DNA from: Deltaproteobacteria bacterium
GTDB lineage: Bacteria > Myxococcota_A > UBA9160 > UBA4427
Length of the DNA stretch: 64,000 nt
Direction: 5' to 3'
Assembly: GCA_029261855.1 (NCBI GenBank)
Contig: JAJDAN010000039.1
Span: 1-64,000, forward strand
Shown here: one piece after another, positions 51,036 through 59,737 of the stretch
How the letters are laid out: each line of letters opens with the position of its first letter
How positions within the stretch are numbered: position 1 is the stretch's first letter
The notes under the pieces: generated by a model
The model's database searches: none
The model's input: the letters and a program-made list of their open reading frames with translations, nothing else
What the model was told of the DNA's origin: nothing
Translations under genes and position numbers: made by a program

Positions 51036-52454
51036 TCAGGGTCGACGGAGCTCGGATTCCTCCGGCGTGATCTCGACCCTGCCCTGCAGCTCGCGGATCT
51101 TCCGGATGCGTTCGCGTTCGGCGGCCAGCAGCGCCTCCTGGATCAGGCTGTCGTCGAAGTCGACGACCACCTCCCGCTGGCCGCGCTGGCCTTCGGAGCC
51201 CACGGCTTCGACCAGTACGCGGTTGGCGCCACGCTCGACGGGCAGGGTCGCGCGGAAGGCTCCGTCCGCCTCGAGGCGTAGGTCCGCGAGCGGCTTCCCC
51301 GTGCGGAGATCCGTCACCTTGACGTCGCTCACATAGGGCAGCGACACCAGCCGCAGGAAGGTGGTCCCGAGACGCGGCTCCGGTACACGCCGAAAGCTTG
51401 CCCCCGCCTCCTGGGCAAAGGCTGGCGCGTCGCCGGCGATGCCGGCGAGGGCGAAGAAGTGCATCTCCACGTCGGCGGCCGCTGCCTTCTCCGCGGCCGC
51501 ACGCGTCTTCGCGACGAAGCGCGGTAGCTCCCCGGCACCGGGGCCGAAGGGGACGTCGCTGCGCCCGTCTGCCGCGAGGACCAGCACCTTGCGCGCGTCG
51601 TCCCGGGCACCAGAGCCCGCATTCTCGCCGAGCAGCTCGGCGACGGCGAACGGAAAGCCCGACGAGAAGCTCTGGAAGCTACCCGGCCCCCGGGCGCGGA
51701 TCGCCCGGATCGCGCGATCGAGTGCGTACGGATCGTCGGTCAGGGCGATCTCGCGGCGCGCGCCAGTGCCACCCGGATCGTTCCGCGCCATCCGTAGGTT
51801 CGGGAAGGTCACGATCCCGATCCGCACGGCGCCGAGCCGGTGCCGCAGCTGGTCGATCAGCGAGCGCGCGGCATCGACCTCCGCCGTGAAGACGTCCGGG
51901 GTCCCCTGCCGGGGCCCTGTGTCCTGGGACACGTCGAGTGCGATCACGAGGTCGTAGCGGGCGCCCTTCGCCCCGCCGATGTGAACGCTGCCCTCGAGCG
52001 CGGTACGTGGGACGTCGCCGCGCACGATGGTACCGGGAACCGGCGACGTGATCTCGATCTCGAGGCCGCCCTGGGCGACGGGCGCGTCCACCGCGCAGCG
52101 TTCCATCACTCGGGGATTGAAGACGTCGAGCCCCACCACCCAGGTCGCCGGCACGTCGACCGGTCGGGTCTCGATGCAGCGCCAGCGCAGCTCCTGCAGC
52201 AGGACGCCCGCGTCTTCGAGCTGGCAGCTCTCGACCGGCACTTCCGGATGCCGCGGATGGCGCCCCCACTGCTCCGCCTCGCGATCCCAGATCTCGAGCT
52301 CGATCCGTTCTTCGCGGCACGAACCTCGGGGATAGAAGACGTAGACGGGATCCAGTAGCCCCGGCTCGCTCCACACGGGCGCGGCCGACATCCCCGAAGC
52401 GACTGCCGTCCCGAGCGCGAGCAGCCCCGCAACGAACCCACGATGAACCAGCAT
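51036..52454 (-). CDS. Exported von Willebrand factor A domain protein
   Basis: A 472-residue protein with a signal peptide, an N-terminal beta domain with paired Cys, and a VWA domain: YDLVIALDVSQDTG (MIDAS-like DxSxx), RIGIVTFPNL and KVLVLAADGRSD. The MIDAS Ser is replaced in context DVSQD (Asp-x-Ser kept). A C-terminal Ig-like part (KVTDLRTGKPLADLRL) and a helical end follow. Likely a periplasmic or surface binding protein. Confidence 0.82.
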   Translation of the reverse strand: MLVHRGFVAGLLALGTAVASGMSAAPVWSEPGLLDPVYVFYPRGSCREERIELEIWDREAEQWGRHPRHPEVPVESCQLEDAGVLLQELRWRCIETRPVDVPATWVVGLDVFNPRVMERCAVDAPVAQGGLEIEITSPVPGTIVRGDVPRTALEGSVHIGGAKGARYDLVIALDVSQDTGPRQGTPDVFTAEVDAARSLIDQLRHRLGAVRIGIVTFPNLRMARNDPGGTGARREIALTDDPYALDRAIRAIRARGPGSFQSFSSGFPFAVAELLGENAGSGARDDARKVLVLAADGRSDVPFGPGAGELPRFVAKTRAAAEKAAAADVEMHFFALAGIAGDAPAFAQEAGASFRRVPEPRLGTTFLRLVSLPYVSDVKVTDLRTGKPLADLRLEADGAFRATLPVERGANRVLVEAVGSEGQRGQREVVVDFDDSLIQEALLAAERERIRKIRELQGRVEITPEESELRRP

Positions 52455-52463
52455 GGGCGGAGT

Positions 52464-53672
52464 CTAACGCGGGACGATCGCGCTCTCTCCCGCCTCGAAG
52501 AGCCCGGCCAGCTCGTCGTCGGACGCCGCGATCAGCCGTTCGACCCAGCGATGGAAGCGGTGCCCCCCGCCCTCGTTGCGACCGAAGAGAAGCTCCTTGC
52601 GGACCCCGGTGAGGAGCGCGCGCTGCTGGCGCAAGCCCGTCGCATAGTCCTCTTCGCGCACCACGTACTCGAGCAGGTCCACCTGCTTCTCGGCGGCCTC
52701 GCGCTGCTCGTCGGAAGGCTCTTCGGCCATCAGGTAGGTCTGCACCGTCACGCTCGACAGCGGCGTTTCGCCGGGGAAGAGCTGGGACAGGAGAACGCCA
52801 CGCCCCCCGACGTCGAAGGTCGCGATGGAGACATGCGGGAAGATCGTCCACACGCCTCCGGTCAGGACGGTCTCCGGCCAGGCGTCCTCCGGTTGGTCGG
52901 CGAGGGCCACCAGTCCGGGATGAGGCGAAGACACGCGCTGGTGCGGCCCCCAGGCGTAGTAGTGGGCCTGGTTCGGGAAGTTCGGACCGAAGGTGTCCTT
53001 GTGCAGGATCGGCAGATGGTAGAGATCGAGGTAGCCGTCGTAGGCGATCTTCCAGTTCGGCCCGTCGACCTGCCGACGCGACACGACGTGCCAGTCGGCG
53101 AACCCGAAGTGCGCGAGCATCTCGTCGTAGCCGCACAGGAAGGTATCGATGTCGAGCTTCGATTCCGGGTCGACACACACCCACACCAGGCCGGCACGCT
53201 CGGCGACGGGCAAGGCGGTCAGTCCCAGGCAGGACTTGTCGACTTCGCCGAAGTCCTTGGCGGACAGGATGCCGACCAGCGCACCCTTCTCGTCGTAGGT
53301 CCAGGCGTGATACGGGCAGATGAAGCGTCGCGCCTTGCCGTTGCCCTCGGGCATGATGACGGCGCCCCGGTGACTGCACATGTTGACGAACGTCCGCAGC
53401 GCGCCGTCGGGCGCCCGGGCGATCAGCACCGGCACGCCGAGCACCTGCATGGCCTTGTAGCTGCCCGGCTCGCGAAGCTCTGCCGTGGTTGCCAGCACCA
53501 GAGGCAGACGCTTGAAGATCCCGTCCATCTCGCGCCGCCAGCGCTCGGGATCGGTGTAGTTCGAAGCGGGCACGCGGAAGACGTCCGGCTCCTGCTCGAG
53601 GGTGCCCGCCTTCGCGTGCTCGATGCTGTGGCGCGTCATCTCGATCAGTCGTTCGCGGCTCATGGCGGGCAT
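52464..53672 (-). CDS. Rieske aromatic-ring-hydroxylating oxygenase, alpha subunit
   Basis: A 402-residue oxygenase. The Rieske cluster is CSHRGAVI then CPYHAWTYD (C-x-H, C-x2-H), and the mononuclear iron site is in YDGYLDLYHLPILH (D...H-x4-H). It oxidises an aromatic or related ring with electrons from a reductase not seen nearby. Start at 53672 or three codons later. Divergent from another Rieske gene, 129 bases away. Confidence 0.9.
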   Translation of the reverse strand: MPAMSRERLIEMTRHSIEHAKAGTLEQEPDVFRVPASNYTDPERWRREMDGIFKRLPLVLATTAELREPGSYKAMQVLGVPVLIARAPDGALRTFVNMCSHRGAVIMPEGNGKARRFICPYHAWTYDEKGALVGILSAKDFGEVDKSCLGLTALPVAERAGLVWVCVDPESKLDIDTFLCGYDEMLAHFGFADWHVVSRRQVDGPNWKIAYDGYLDLYHLPILHKDTFGPNFPNQAHYYAWGPHQRVSSPHPGLVALADQPEDAWPETVLTGGVWTIFPHVSIATFDVGGRGVLLSQLFPGETPLSSVTVQTYLMAEEPSDEQREAAEKQVDLLEYVVREEDYATGLRQQRALLTGVRKELLFGRNEGGGHRFHRWVERLIAASDDELAGLFEAGESAIVPR

Positions 53673-53801
53673 CCCGTGCGTTCGAGAAGGAGTCTACCCC
53701 TGGCGGGGGTCGAGTAGCTGTGTCGATTCCATCCCCAGGGTGGTCGGTCCGACTCGGACACGCAGTCTGCGTGCAGGTGACGAGGTGCTAAACAGCCCCG
53801 A

Positions 53802-54818
53802 ATGCCTCCCAGCGACCTGACACCCGCGCACTACGCCAGCGCCGATCATCACCGTCGGGAACAGGAGAAGGTGTTGTGGGCGAGCTGGGTATCGGTCGCG
53901 CGCTGCGAAGACCTCGCGCAGCCGGGCGACTTCGTGAGCTTCCGCCATGCGGGCGAGCCCATCGTCGCCACTCGCGGCAAGGACGGCGCGCTGCGGGCGT
54001 TCTCGAACGTGTGCCGACACCGTGGCACGACCCTCGTCGAAGGCTGCGGGCGCGCCAACGCCTTGCAGTGCCCGTACCACCTGTGGACCTACGATCTACG
54101 AGGACGTCTCGTCGGCAGCCCGGGCATGGACGACGTCGCCGGCTTCGAACGGGCTGCGCACGCCCTGCCCGAGCTCGCCGTCGATACCTGGGGCGGCTGG
54201 GTGTTCGTCCACCTCGACCGCGAGGCACCGCCGTTGCTCGAGGCCCTGCCCCATCTCGAGAAGACCTACCCCGGCGCCTATCTCGAGCGGCTCGTCCGCA
54301 TCGGCCGCACACGCTGCCAGCAGGCCGTCAACTGGAAGATCGTGGTCGAGAACTTCATCGAGTCCTACCACCACGCCGGCACGCATCCGGAGAGCCTCCA
54401 GGCCCCCTACCCCTACCAGCAGATCCACGAGGTCGACAACCACGGCGAAGCCTGGAGCGCCATCGAGCACGAGCCCGCACTTGCAGGGCTCGAGCCCTTC
54501 GCCGTTCCCTCCGTCTATCCGACCCACCTGTTCGCCATCGTGCGGCCGGCAGCGGTGACGTGGTTCCGCCTCGAGATCCCGTCCCACGACCAGGTGGACA
54601 TCGACATCGAGCTACTCGTCGTCCCCGAGCTTGCCGGCCAGGACGGGCTCGCCGAGAGCCAGCTCGCTGTGGTGGACGCGATCAATGCCGAGGACGTCGG
54701 CATGAACCGACGCACCTTCGAAGGCCTGCAGAGCCGCTTCGCAGTCATGGGGCCGCTCTCCCCGTACGAGGAAGGGGTGCGGCGCTTCCGCGCTTGGGTC
54801 GCAGACGCCCTCGGCTGA
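53802..54818 (+). CDS. Rieske oxygenase, alpha-subunit-like
   Basis: A 338-residue protein: Rieske site CRHRGTTLVEGCGRANALQCPYHLWTYD and mononuclear iron site VVENFIESYHHAGTHPESL (E/N-x...H-x4-H). It resembles choline/carnitine or phenylpropionate-type oxygenases. Its pairing with the divergent Rieske gene suggests a shared pathway. Convergent with the crotonase gene at 54827, with eight bases between stops. Confidence 0.9.
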   Translation: MPPSDLTPAHYASADHHRREQEKVLWASWVSVARCEDLAQPGDFVSFRHAGEPIVATRGKDGALRAFSNVCRHRGTTLVEGCGRANALQCPYHLWTYDLRGRLVGSPGMDDVAGFERAAHALPELAVDTWGGWVFVHLDREAPPLLEALPHLEKTYPGAYLERLVRIGRTRCQQAVNWKIVVENFIESYHHAGTHPESLQAPYPYQQIHEVDNHGEAWSAIEHEPALAGLEPFAVPSVYPTHLFAIVRPAAVTWFRLEIPSHDQVDIDIELLVVPELAGQDGLAESQLAVVDAINAEDVGMNRRTFEGLQSRFAVMGPLSPYEEGVRRFRAWVADALG

Positions 54819-54826
54819 CCCGCCGC

Positions 54827-55648
54827 TCAGCTCGCCGCCTTCATCGAGTCGATGGTCTGCCCCTGGATCGAGTTGCCTTCGTTCAGGATGCGCGACTGCG
54901 CGTGGGCCAGGTGGTGCATGTCGAAGACCGCCTGCATCGCGTTCCACTGTCCCATCTGGTCGAGGGTGCGATTGACCGACTGCTTGGCCATCCGCAGACC
55001 GAAGGGGTCCATCTTGGCGATCTTGCCGGCGAGCTCGTAGGTCTTCGCCTCGAGTTCGGCGCGGGGCACCACGTGGTTCACCATGCCCAGGCGGTAGGCC
55101 TCCTGCGCGTCGATGAACTCTCCCGTGAAGAGGAACTCCTTGGCCTTCCGGGCCCCCAGCTCCCAGGGATGCGCGAAGTACTCGACGCCTCCAACCCCCA
55201 TGCGCAGGACCGGATCACTGAAGAGCGCGTCGTCCGCCGCCATGATCAGGTCCATGGGCCAGCACAGCATCAAGCCGCCTGCGATGCACTTGCCGTGCAC
55301 CGCCGCCAGGGTGGGCTTCGGCAGATCACGCCAGCGCTTGGTCATCTCGAGATAGTGCGTCTGCTCCCAACCGTAATGGGAATGGATGCCCGTGCTGGGA
55401 TCCATGACGTCCTTGAAGTGGCGGGCCGAGGCCGGGCTGATGTCGTGCCCCGCCGACCAGTGCGGTCCATTCGCCTTCACGACGATGACGCGGACCTCCT
55501 TGTCGTCCGTGGCCTCGCGCAGGGCCTCGTCGAACTGGGCGAGGAACGGCGGATGCTGGGCGTTGCGCGCTTCCGGTCGATCGAGGATGACCGTCGCGAC
55601 GGCACCGTCGGTTTCGTACTGGATGAAGCGTTCTTCGGGCTCGGACAT
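54827..55648 (-). CDS. Enoyl-CoA hydratase/isomerase family protein
   Basis: A 273-residue crotonase: ATVILDRPEARNAQ, VIVVKANGPHWSAGHDIS (oxyanion hole), AAVHGKCIAGGLMLCWPMDLIMAADDALFSDPVLRMGV. The catalytic acidic pair of classic hydratases is not obvious, so it may be another crotonase activity. It is downstream of the fused acyl-CoA dehydrogenase gene, 18 bases away, in one operon. Confidence 0.88.
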   Translation of the reverse strand: MSEPEERFIQYETDGAVATVILDRPEARNAQHPPFLAQFDEALREATDDKEVRVIVVKANGPHWSAGHDISPASARHFKDVMDPSTGIHSHYGWEQTHYLEMTKRWRDLPKPTLAAVHGKCIAGGLMLCWPMDLIMAADDALFSDPVLRMGVGGVEYFAHPWELGARKAKEFLFTGEFIDAQEAYRLGMVNHVVPRAELEAKTYELAGKIAKMDPFGLRMAKQSVNRTLDQMGQWNAMQAVFDMHHLAHAQSRILNEGNSIQGQTIDSMKAAS

Positions 55649-55666
55649 CAGGCTCTCCCTGCGCGG

Positions 55667-57946
55667 TCAGCTGCGACTGCGCGGCATGCCCAGGTTCGCC
55701 TGGGCGACGATGCTCTTCATGATCTCACTGGTGCCGCCGTAGATGGCGGTCGCCGTCGACAGGCGATACGCGAACTCCACCGCAGAGGCCCCCTTCGCAA
55801 AGCCGTTCTCGGGCCCACGCAGGAGCGAATCGGGCGCGCAGAGGTCCATCAGGTCCGTGGCGTCTTCGATGAAGCGATCCGTCGAGAAGAACTTCGACAG
55901 CGGGCCGAGGGCTGCGTCGTCGATTCCCTCGGCGCCCACGAAGAGTGTGCGGGCAGAGATCGCCTCGACCACTTCGGTGTGAACCGCGACGCGGGCCAGC
56001 CGCGCGCGGGCGACCGGGTCCGTGAGCGGGACGCCGCGGCCGGGTCGCTCCTCACGCGCCCACTCGACAGCGCCGGCCAGCAGCCGCCGCATCGTGCCCG
56101 CACCACCCCCGCCGTGCTCGAGTTCGAGCGCGTACGCGACCACCGACCAGCCGCCGTCCACCGCGCCCACGCGATAGCGATCCGGCAGCCGCAGGTCGGT
56201 GTAGTAGGTGCAGTTGGTGCGCTCGTCCGACAGCGTGTGAACGGGTTGGATCTCGATCCCCGGCAGGTCGAGGGGCACCATGAACATGGTGAGACCCTTG
56301 TGCTTCGCGACGTCCGAGTTGGTTCGAGTCAGCAGGAAGACGTACTGCGCCAGGTCGGCGCCGCTCGTGAACATCTTCTGGCCGTTGATCAGCCACTCGT
56401 CCCCGTCGCGGACCGCGCGGGTCTGCGCGGCGGCAACGTCCGACCCCGACGAGGGCTCCGTGTAGCCGAGGCTCGAGATCGCGTCGCCCCGCGCGATGCG
56501 CTGGAGCACTTCCTGCTTCAGCTCCTCGCTCCCGAAGCGCATGATCGTCTGGGCAACCATGCCTGTGGTCGTGATCGCGTAGCGGGTCCAACCGAACTCA
56601 TCGAAGACCCGGGCCAGCGCGGCCATCTCGTAGGGACCGCGATCCTGCCCGCCGTACTCGCTGGGCCAGCCGGGATACAACAACCCCGCTTCGGCGAGCT
56701 TGGCCTGGAAGCCAGGGTGATGACCCTCCCAGGCGAAGTGGCGGTGGGCGGCGATCTCGTCCGTCAGGTTGTCTTCGAAGAAGCGCCGGGCGGTCTGCGC
56801 GAACGCTTCGGCGTCGGCGCCCAGCCCATAGTCGAGATGGATCTCGCCCGGGTCGGGCAGCACCACAGGCTCAACGGGCTCGCCCCAGAGCCGATCGGCG
56901 ACCACCTGAAGCTCGGACTGGGGGTCGCCGAAGGGCAGCGGCAGGGACTTCCCGCGGCGGTGATACAGCTGGATGTCGTACTCGAGCGACAGGCCGTAAC
57001 CACCGTGGGTGTGGAGCGCGCGCGCGACCGCGCGAGTCGCCGCTTCGGCAGCCCACACGAAGCACATGGAGATCATGGCTCCGGCCTCGGCGCGCCCGTT
57101 CGCGATGGCCCAGATCGTCCGCCAGACGAGCAGGCGGGCGCCCTCGACGTCGGCAACCGAGTCCGCCAACGGATGCGCGACGCCCTGGAAGGTCGCGATG
57201 GGCCGGTCGAACTGGACCCGCTCACCCGCATAACGCGCCGCGATCTCGAGGGACTCGCGCGCGAGGCCCGCGAGTGCGGCGGCCATCAGCAGCTTCCACT
57301 CTTCCCGCGCGGCCGAGAGGATGTCCCGGGCGGGTGCACCGGAAGCGAGTACGACGCACTCACAGCCGACCGTCGCCTGGGCCGCCCCTGTCTGCTCCGG
57401 TGCGGCCTGCGCCTCGCCTACGACCTGCCAGCAAGCGATGGGGTCGGATCCGAGGTTGCGCGGCGGGTCACAGCGCGGCTGGGGCCACACACAGAGCACG
57501 AGGTCGTCCCCGCGACGCGCCACGACCGCATCGGCGACCGCCCCGCCACTCACCCACTGGGACGGCGTTCGCGCGAAATCATGCAATGCGAAGGAGACCA
57601 CGGCAGCCCCGGACAGGGCGCGCTCGAGCCAGTCGCGTGCGACGTCGCCCGGGCAGGCCGCCAGGGCGCGCGCCGCGACGATCGCGTCGACGAGCGGCGC
57701 GGCGGCCAGCTTGCGGCCCGCCTCCTCGGCCAGGATGACGGCGTCCAGCAGGCTCGCGCCGGCACCGCCCGCGGTCTCGGGTACGCGGATGGCGAGGGCG
57801 CCCGTTTCCGCGAGCTGCTTCCAGAGCGCGGGATCGAAGCCGAGAGGCTCCGCGGCACGCACGCGATCGGGACTCGACTCGACGGCAAAGAGCTGCGAGA
57901 ACGTTTCTCGAAGGAGCGCCTGTTCCTCGCTGGGCTCGAGCTGCAC
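55667..57946 (-). CDS. Two-domain fused acyl-CoA dehydrogenase
   Basis: A 759-residue protein made of two acyl-CoA-dehydrogenase units. The first, about 1-355, is partial-looking: ETGALAIRVPETAGGAG, RVQFDRPIATFQGVAHPLADS, ALHTHGGYGLSLEYDIQLYHRR. The second, about 365-759, is complete: TEPSSGSDVAAAQTRAVRDGDEWLINGQKMFTSGA and IYGGTSEIMKSIVAQ at the end. Two-subunit ACADs of steroid catabolism (ChsE-type) are heteromers of such halves; here they are one chain. GTG start at 57944-57946 with GGAAGG upstream. Coupled to the crotonase gene. Confidence 0.9.
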   Translation of the reverse strand: MQLEPSEEQALLRETFSQLFAVESSPDRVRAAEPLGFDPALWKQLAETGALAIRVPETAGGAGASLLDAVILAEEAGRKLAAAPLVDAIVAARALAACPGDVARDWLERALSGAAVVSFALHDFARTPSQWVSGGAVADAVVARRGDDLVLCVWPQPRCDPPRNLGSDPIACWQVVGEAQAAPEQTGAAQATVGCECVVLASGAPARDILSAAREEWKLLMAAALAGLARESLEIAARYAGERVQFDRPIATFQGVAHPLADSVADVEGARLLVWRTIWAIANGRAEAGAMISMCFVWAAEAATRAVARALHTHGGYGLSLEYDIQLYHRRGKSLPLPFGDPQSELQVVADRLWGEPVEPVVLPDPGEIHLDYGLGADAEAFAQTARRFFEDNLTDEIAAHRHFAWEGHHPGFQAKLAEAGLLYPGWPSEYGGQDRGPYEMAALARVFDEFGWTRYAITTTGMVAQTIMRFGSEELKQEVLQRIARGDAISSLGYTEPSSGSDVAAAQTRAVRDGDEWLINGQKMFTSGADLAQYVFLLTRTNSDVAKHKGLTMFMVPLDLPGIEIQPVHTLSDERTNCTYYTDLRLPDRYRVGAVDGGWSVVAYALELEHGGGGAGTMRRLLAGAVEWAREERPGRGVPLTDPVARARLARVAVHTEVVEAISARTLFVGAEGIDDAALGPLSKFFSTDRFIEDATDLMDLCAPDSLLRGPENGFAKGASAVEFAYRLSTATAIYGGTSEIMKSIVAQANLGMPRSRS

Positions 57947-58014
57947 GGGAACCTTCCTTCGTCGACGGCCCGTTTGGTTCGAGCTTCAGGTGTTACCCCA
58001 GGACCCCAGCCGCC

Positions 58015-58452
58015 TCAAGCGGAGTCGCCCCAGCCCCCCGGAACCGCGCCATCGACGGTCACCTTCCGCTGCACGAAATACCAGCGACCGTCTTCTGCCC
58101 GGTAGCGGTCGACGTAGCGACCCCAATGGTCGACGCCCCGATCCGTCAGGACCAGATAGTAGGCGCGACCGCTGGCTTGCCCGGGCCCCTGGAGATCGAT
58201 CTGGTGCGTTGCCGTGAAGTGCCGGATGAAGCGCGCACTCGCGCCGCCGCCGGAACCGGTGCGCTGGGAGGCACGCTCGAACATCGAGCGGATTTCCGAT
58301 GCGCCCCGATAGGTGCGGTCCGGAAGCTCCATGACGGCGTCCGCGTGGAACAGCGCCAGCACGTCGTCGAAGCGGCCGGCGTCGCCATTCGCGTTGTAGC
58401 GGGCGACCAGATCGCGAACGCTTTCCCGTGCGACGAGCTCCCAGTGCTCCAT
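58015..58452 (-). CDS. SnoaL/NTF2-like small protein
   Basis: A 145-residue alpha+beta-barrel protein: ESVRDLVARYNANGDAGRFDDVLALFHADAVMELPD, ARFIRHFTATHQIDL, YLVLTDRGVDHWGRYVDRYRAEDGRWYF. The NTF2 fold is shared by dehydratases, isomerases and small oxygenase partners. It is divergent from the P450 gene and lies by the ACAD operon. Start at ATG 58450-58452. Confidence 0.8.
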   Translation of the reverse strand: MEHWELVARESVRDLVARYNANGDAGRFDDVLALFHADAVMELPDRTYRGASEIRSMFERASQRTGSGGGASARFIRHFTATHQIDLQGPGQASGRAYYLVLTDRGVDHWGRYVDRYRAEDGRWYFVQRKVTVDGAVPGGWGDSA

Positions 58453-58518
58453 GGCGCGCTCCCGGCGTCGGCCGTACCGTGTCCGACCCAACGTAGCCAA
58501 TCCCCACGGAGGCAAGGC

Positions 58519-59724
58519 GTGCCCGACCACCCCACGCGTGACGAGATCCGACTGCTCGACGGCACCTTCTACGTCGATCGTCCGCTCGATCACTACGCCT
58601 GGATGCGAGCGCACGCGCCGGTCTATTGGGACGCCCACGACCAGATCTGGGGGGTCTCGCGCTACGACGACATCATGGCCGTCTCGAAGCAGCCGGACGT
58701 CTTCTGCTCGGGCAAGGGCTCGCGGCCGGACAGCTGGGTGCCATCGATGATCAACATGGACGATCCCGAGCACAAGCGACGCCGCAACCTGGTCAACCGC
58801 GGCTTTACGCCGCGACGCCTGCGCGACGACGAGACCAAAGTCCGGAAGATCTGCACCCGACTCATCGACGCAGTCTGCGAACGGGGCGAATGCGAGTTCG
58901 TGCGGGACATCGCAGCCCCTCTGCCCCTGATCATGATCGGCGACATGCTGGGCATGCCACCCGAAGACTTCGAGACCCTGCTGCGCTGGTCCGAGGCCAT
59001 GCTTCGCGCGACGTCCAACACGGCGACCGACGCTGACCGCGAAGCGGCGATGAAGGCGGGTACGGAGTACTTCAGCTACGCGATGGGCGCCGTCGCAGAC
59101 CGCAAGAAGAACCCGACGAACGACCTGCTCTCCCTGCTCGTGCACGCGGAGATCAACGGCCAGGGGCTCAGCGACGACGAGATCGCGCACGAGGCGCTGC
59201 TGATCCTGGTGGGCGGCGACGAGACCACGCGCCACGTGATCGTCGAAGGGGCGCTGGCACTGATCGCCCACCCGGACCAACGCGGCAAGCTGATCGATGA
59301 CCCGGCCAAGATCCCCGTCGCCGTCGAAGAGCTGCTCCGCTGGGTGTCTCCCATCAAGAACATGAACCGAACCGCGACGCGAGACGCCGAGCTCGGAGGT
59401 CAGCGCATCCGCGAAGGCGAGCGCCTGCTGCTCCTCTACGCTTCCGGCAACCGCGATGCCGCCGCGTTCCCCGACCCGGACGTCTTCGACGTCGAGCGCA
59501 CGCCGAACAACCACGTGGCGTTCGGTGGCTACGGGACCCACCACTGCCTGGGCGCGAGCCTGGCGCGCCTCGAGCTGCGAATCATGTTCGAGGAGCTATT
59601 GCGGCGCATGCCGGACCTGGCTCTTGCAAGCGACGAGGCGCTGCCCCTTCGCCCATCGAACTTCATCGTGGGCGTCGAGGCGATGCCCATCCGCTTCACG
59701 CCGTCCGCACCTGCCCCGGCCTGA
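58519..59724 (+). CDS. Cytochrome P450
   Basis: A 401-residue soluble bacterial P450 (CYP-type of about 400). I-helix LILVGGDETTRHVI, the K-helix ExxR in EELLRW, and heme-binding FGGYGTHHCLGASLARLEL with the Cys ligand. GTG start at 58519-58521 has GGAGG upstream. It hydroxylates an unknown substrate, with electron partners elsewhere. The next gene, a GH2 enzyme, starts 13 bases after it. Confidence 0.93.
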   Translation: MPDHPTRDEIRLLDGTFYVDRPLDHYAWMRAHAPVYWDAHDQIWGVSRYDDIMAVSKQPDVFCSGKGSRPDSWVPSMINMDDPEHKRRRNLVNRGFTPRRLRDDETKVRKICTRLIDAVCERGECEFVRDIAAPLPLIMIGDMLGMPPEDFETLLRWSEAMLRATSNTATDADREAAMKAGTEYFSYAMGAVADRKKNPTNDLLSLLVHAEINGQGLSDDEIAHEALLILVGGDETTRHVIVEGALALIAHPDQRGKLIDDPAKIPVAVEELLRWVSPIKNMNRTATRDAELGGQRIREGERLLLLYASGNRDAAAFPDPDVFDVERTPNNHVAFGGYGTHHCLGASLARLELRIMFEELLRRMPDLALASDEALPLRPSNFIVGVEAMPIRFTPSAPAPA

Positions 59725-59737
59725 ACGGGCCGCCCGC

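Noticed and set aside
53876-58105. A rightward open frame of 1409 codons
   Set aside because: It is Arg/His-rich and lies opposite well-supported genes (crotonase and fused acyl-CoA dehydrogenase); it is a high-GC antisense shadow.
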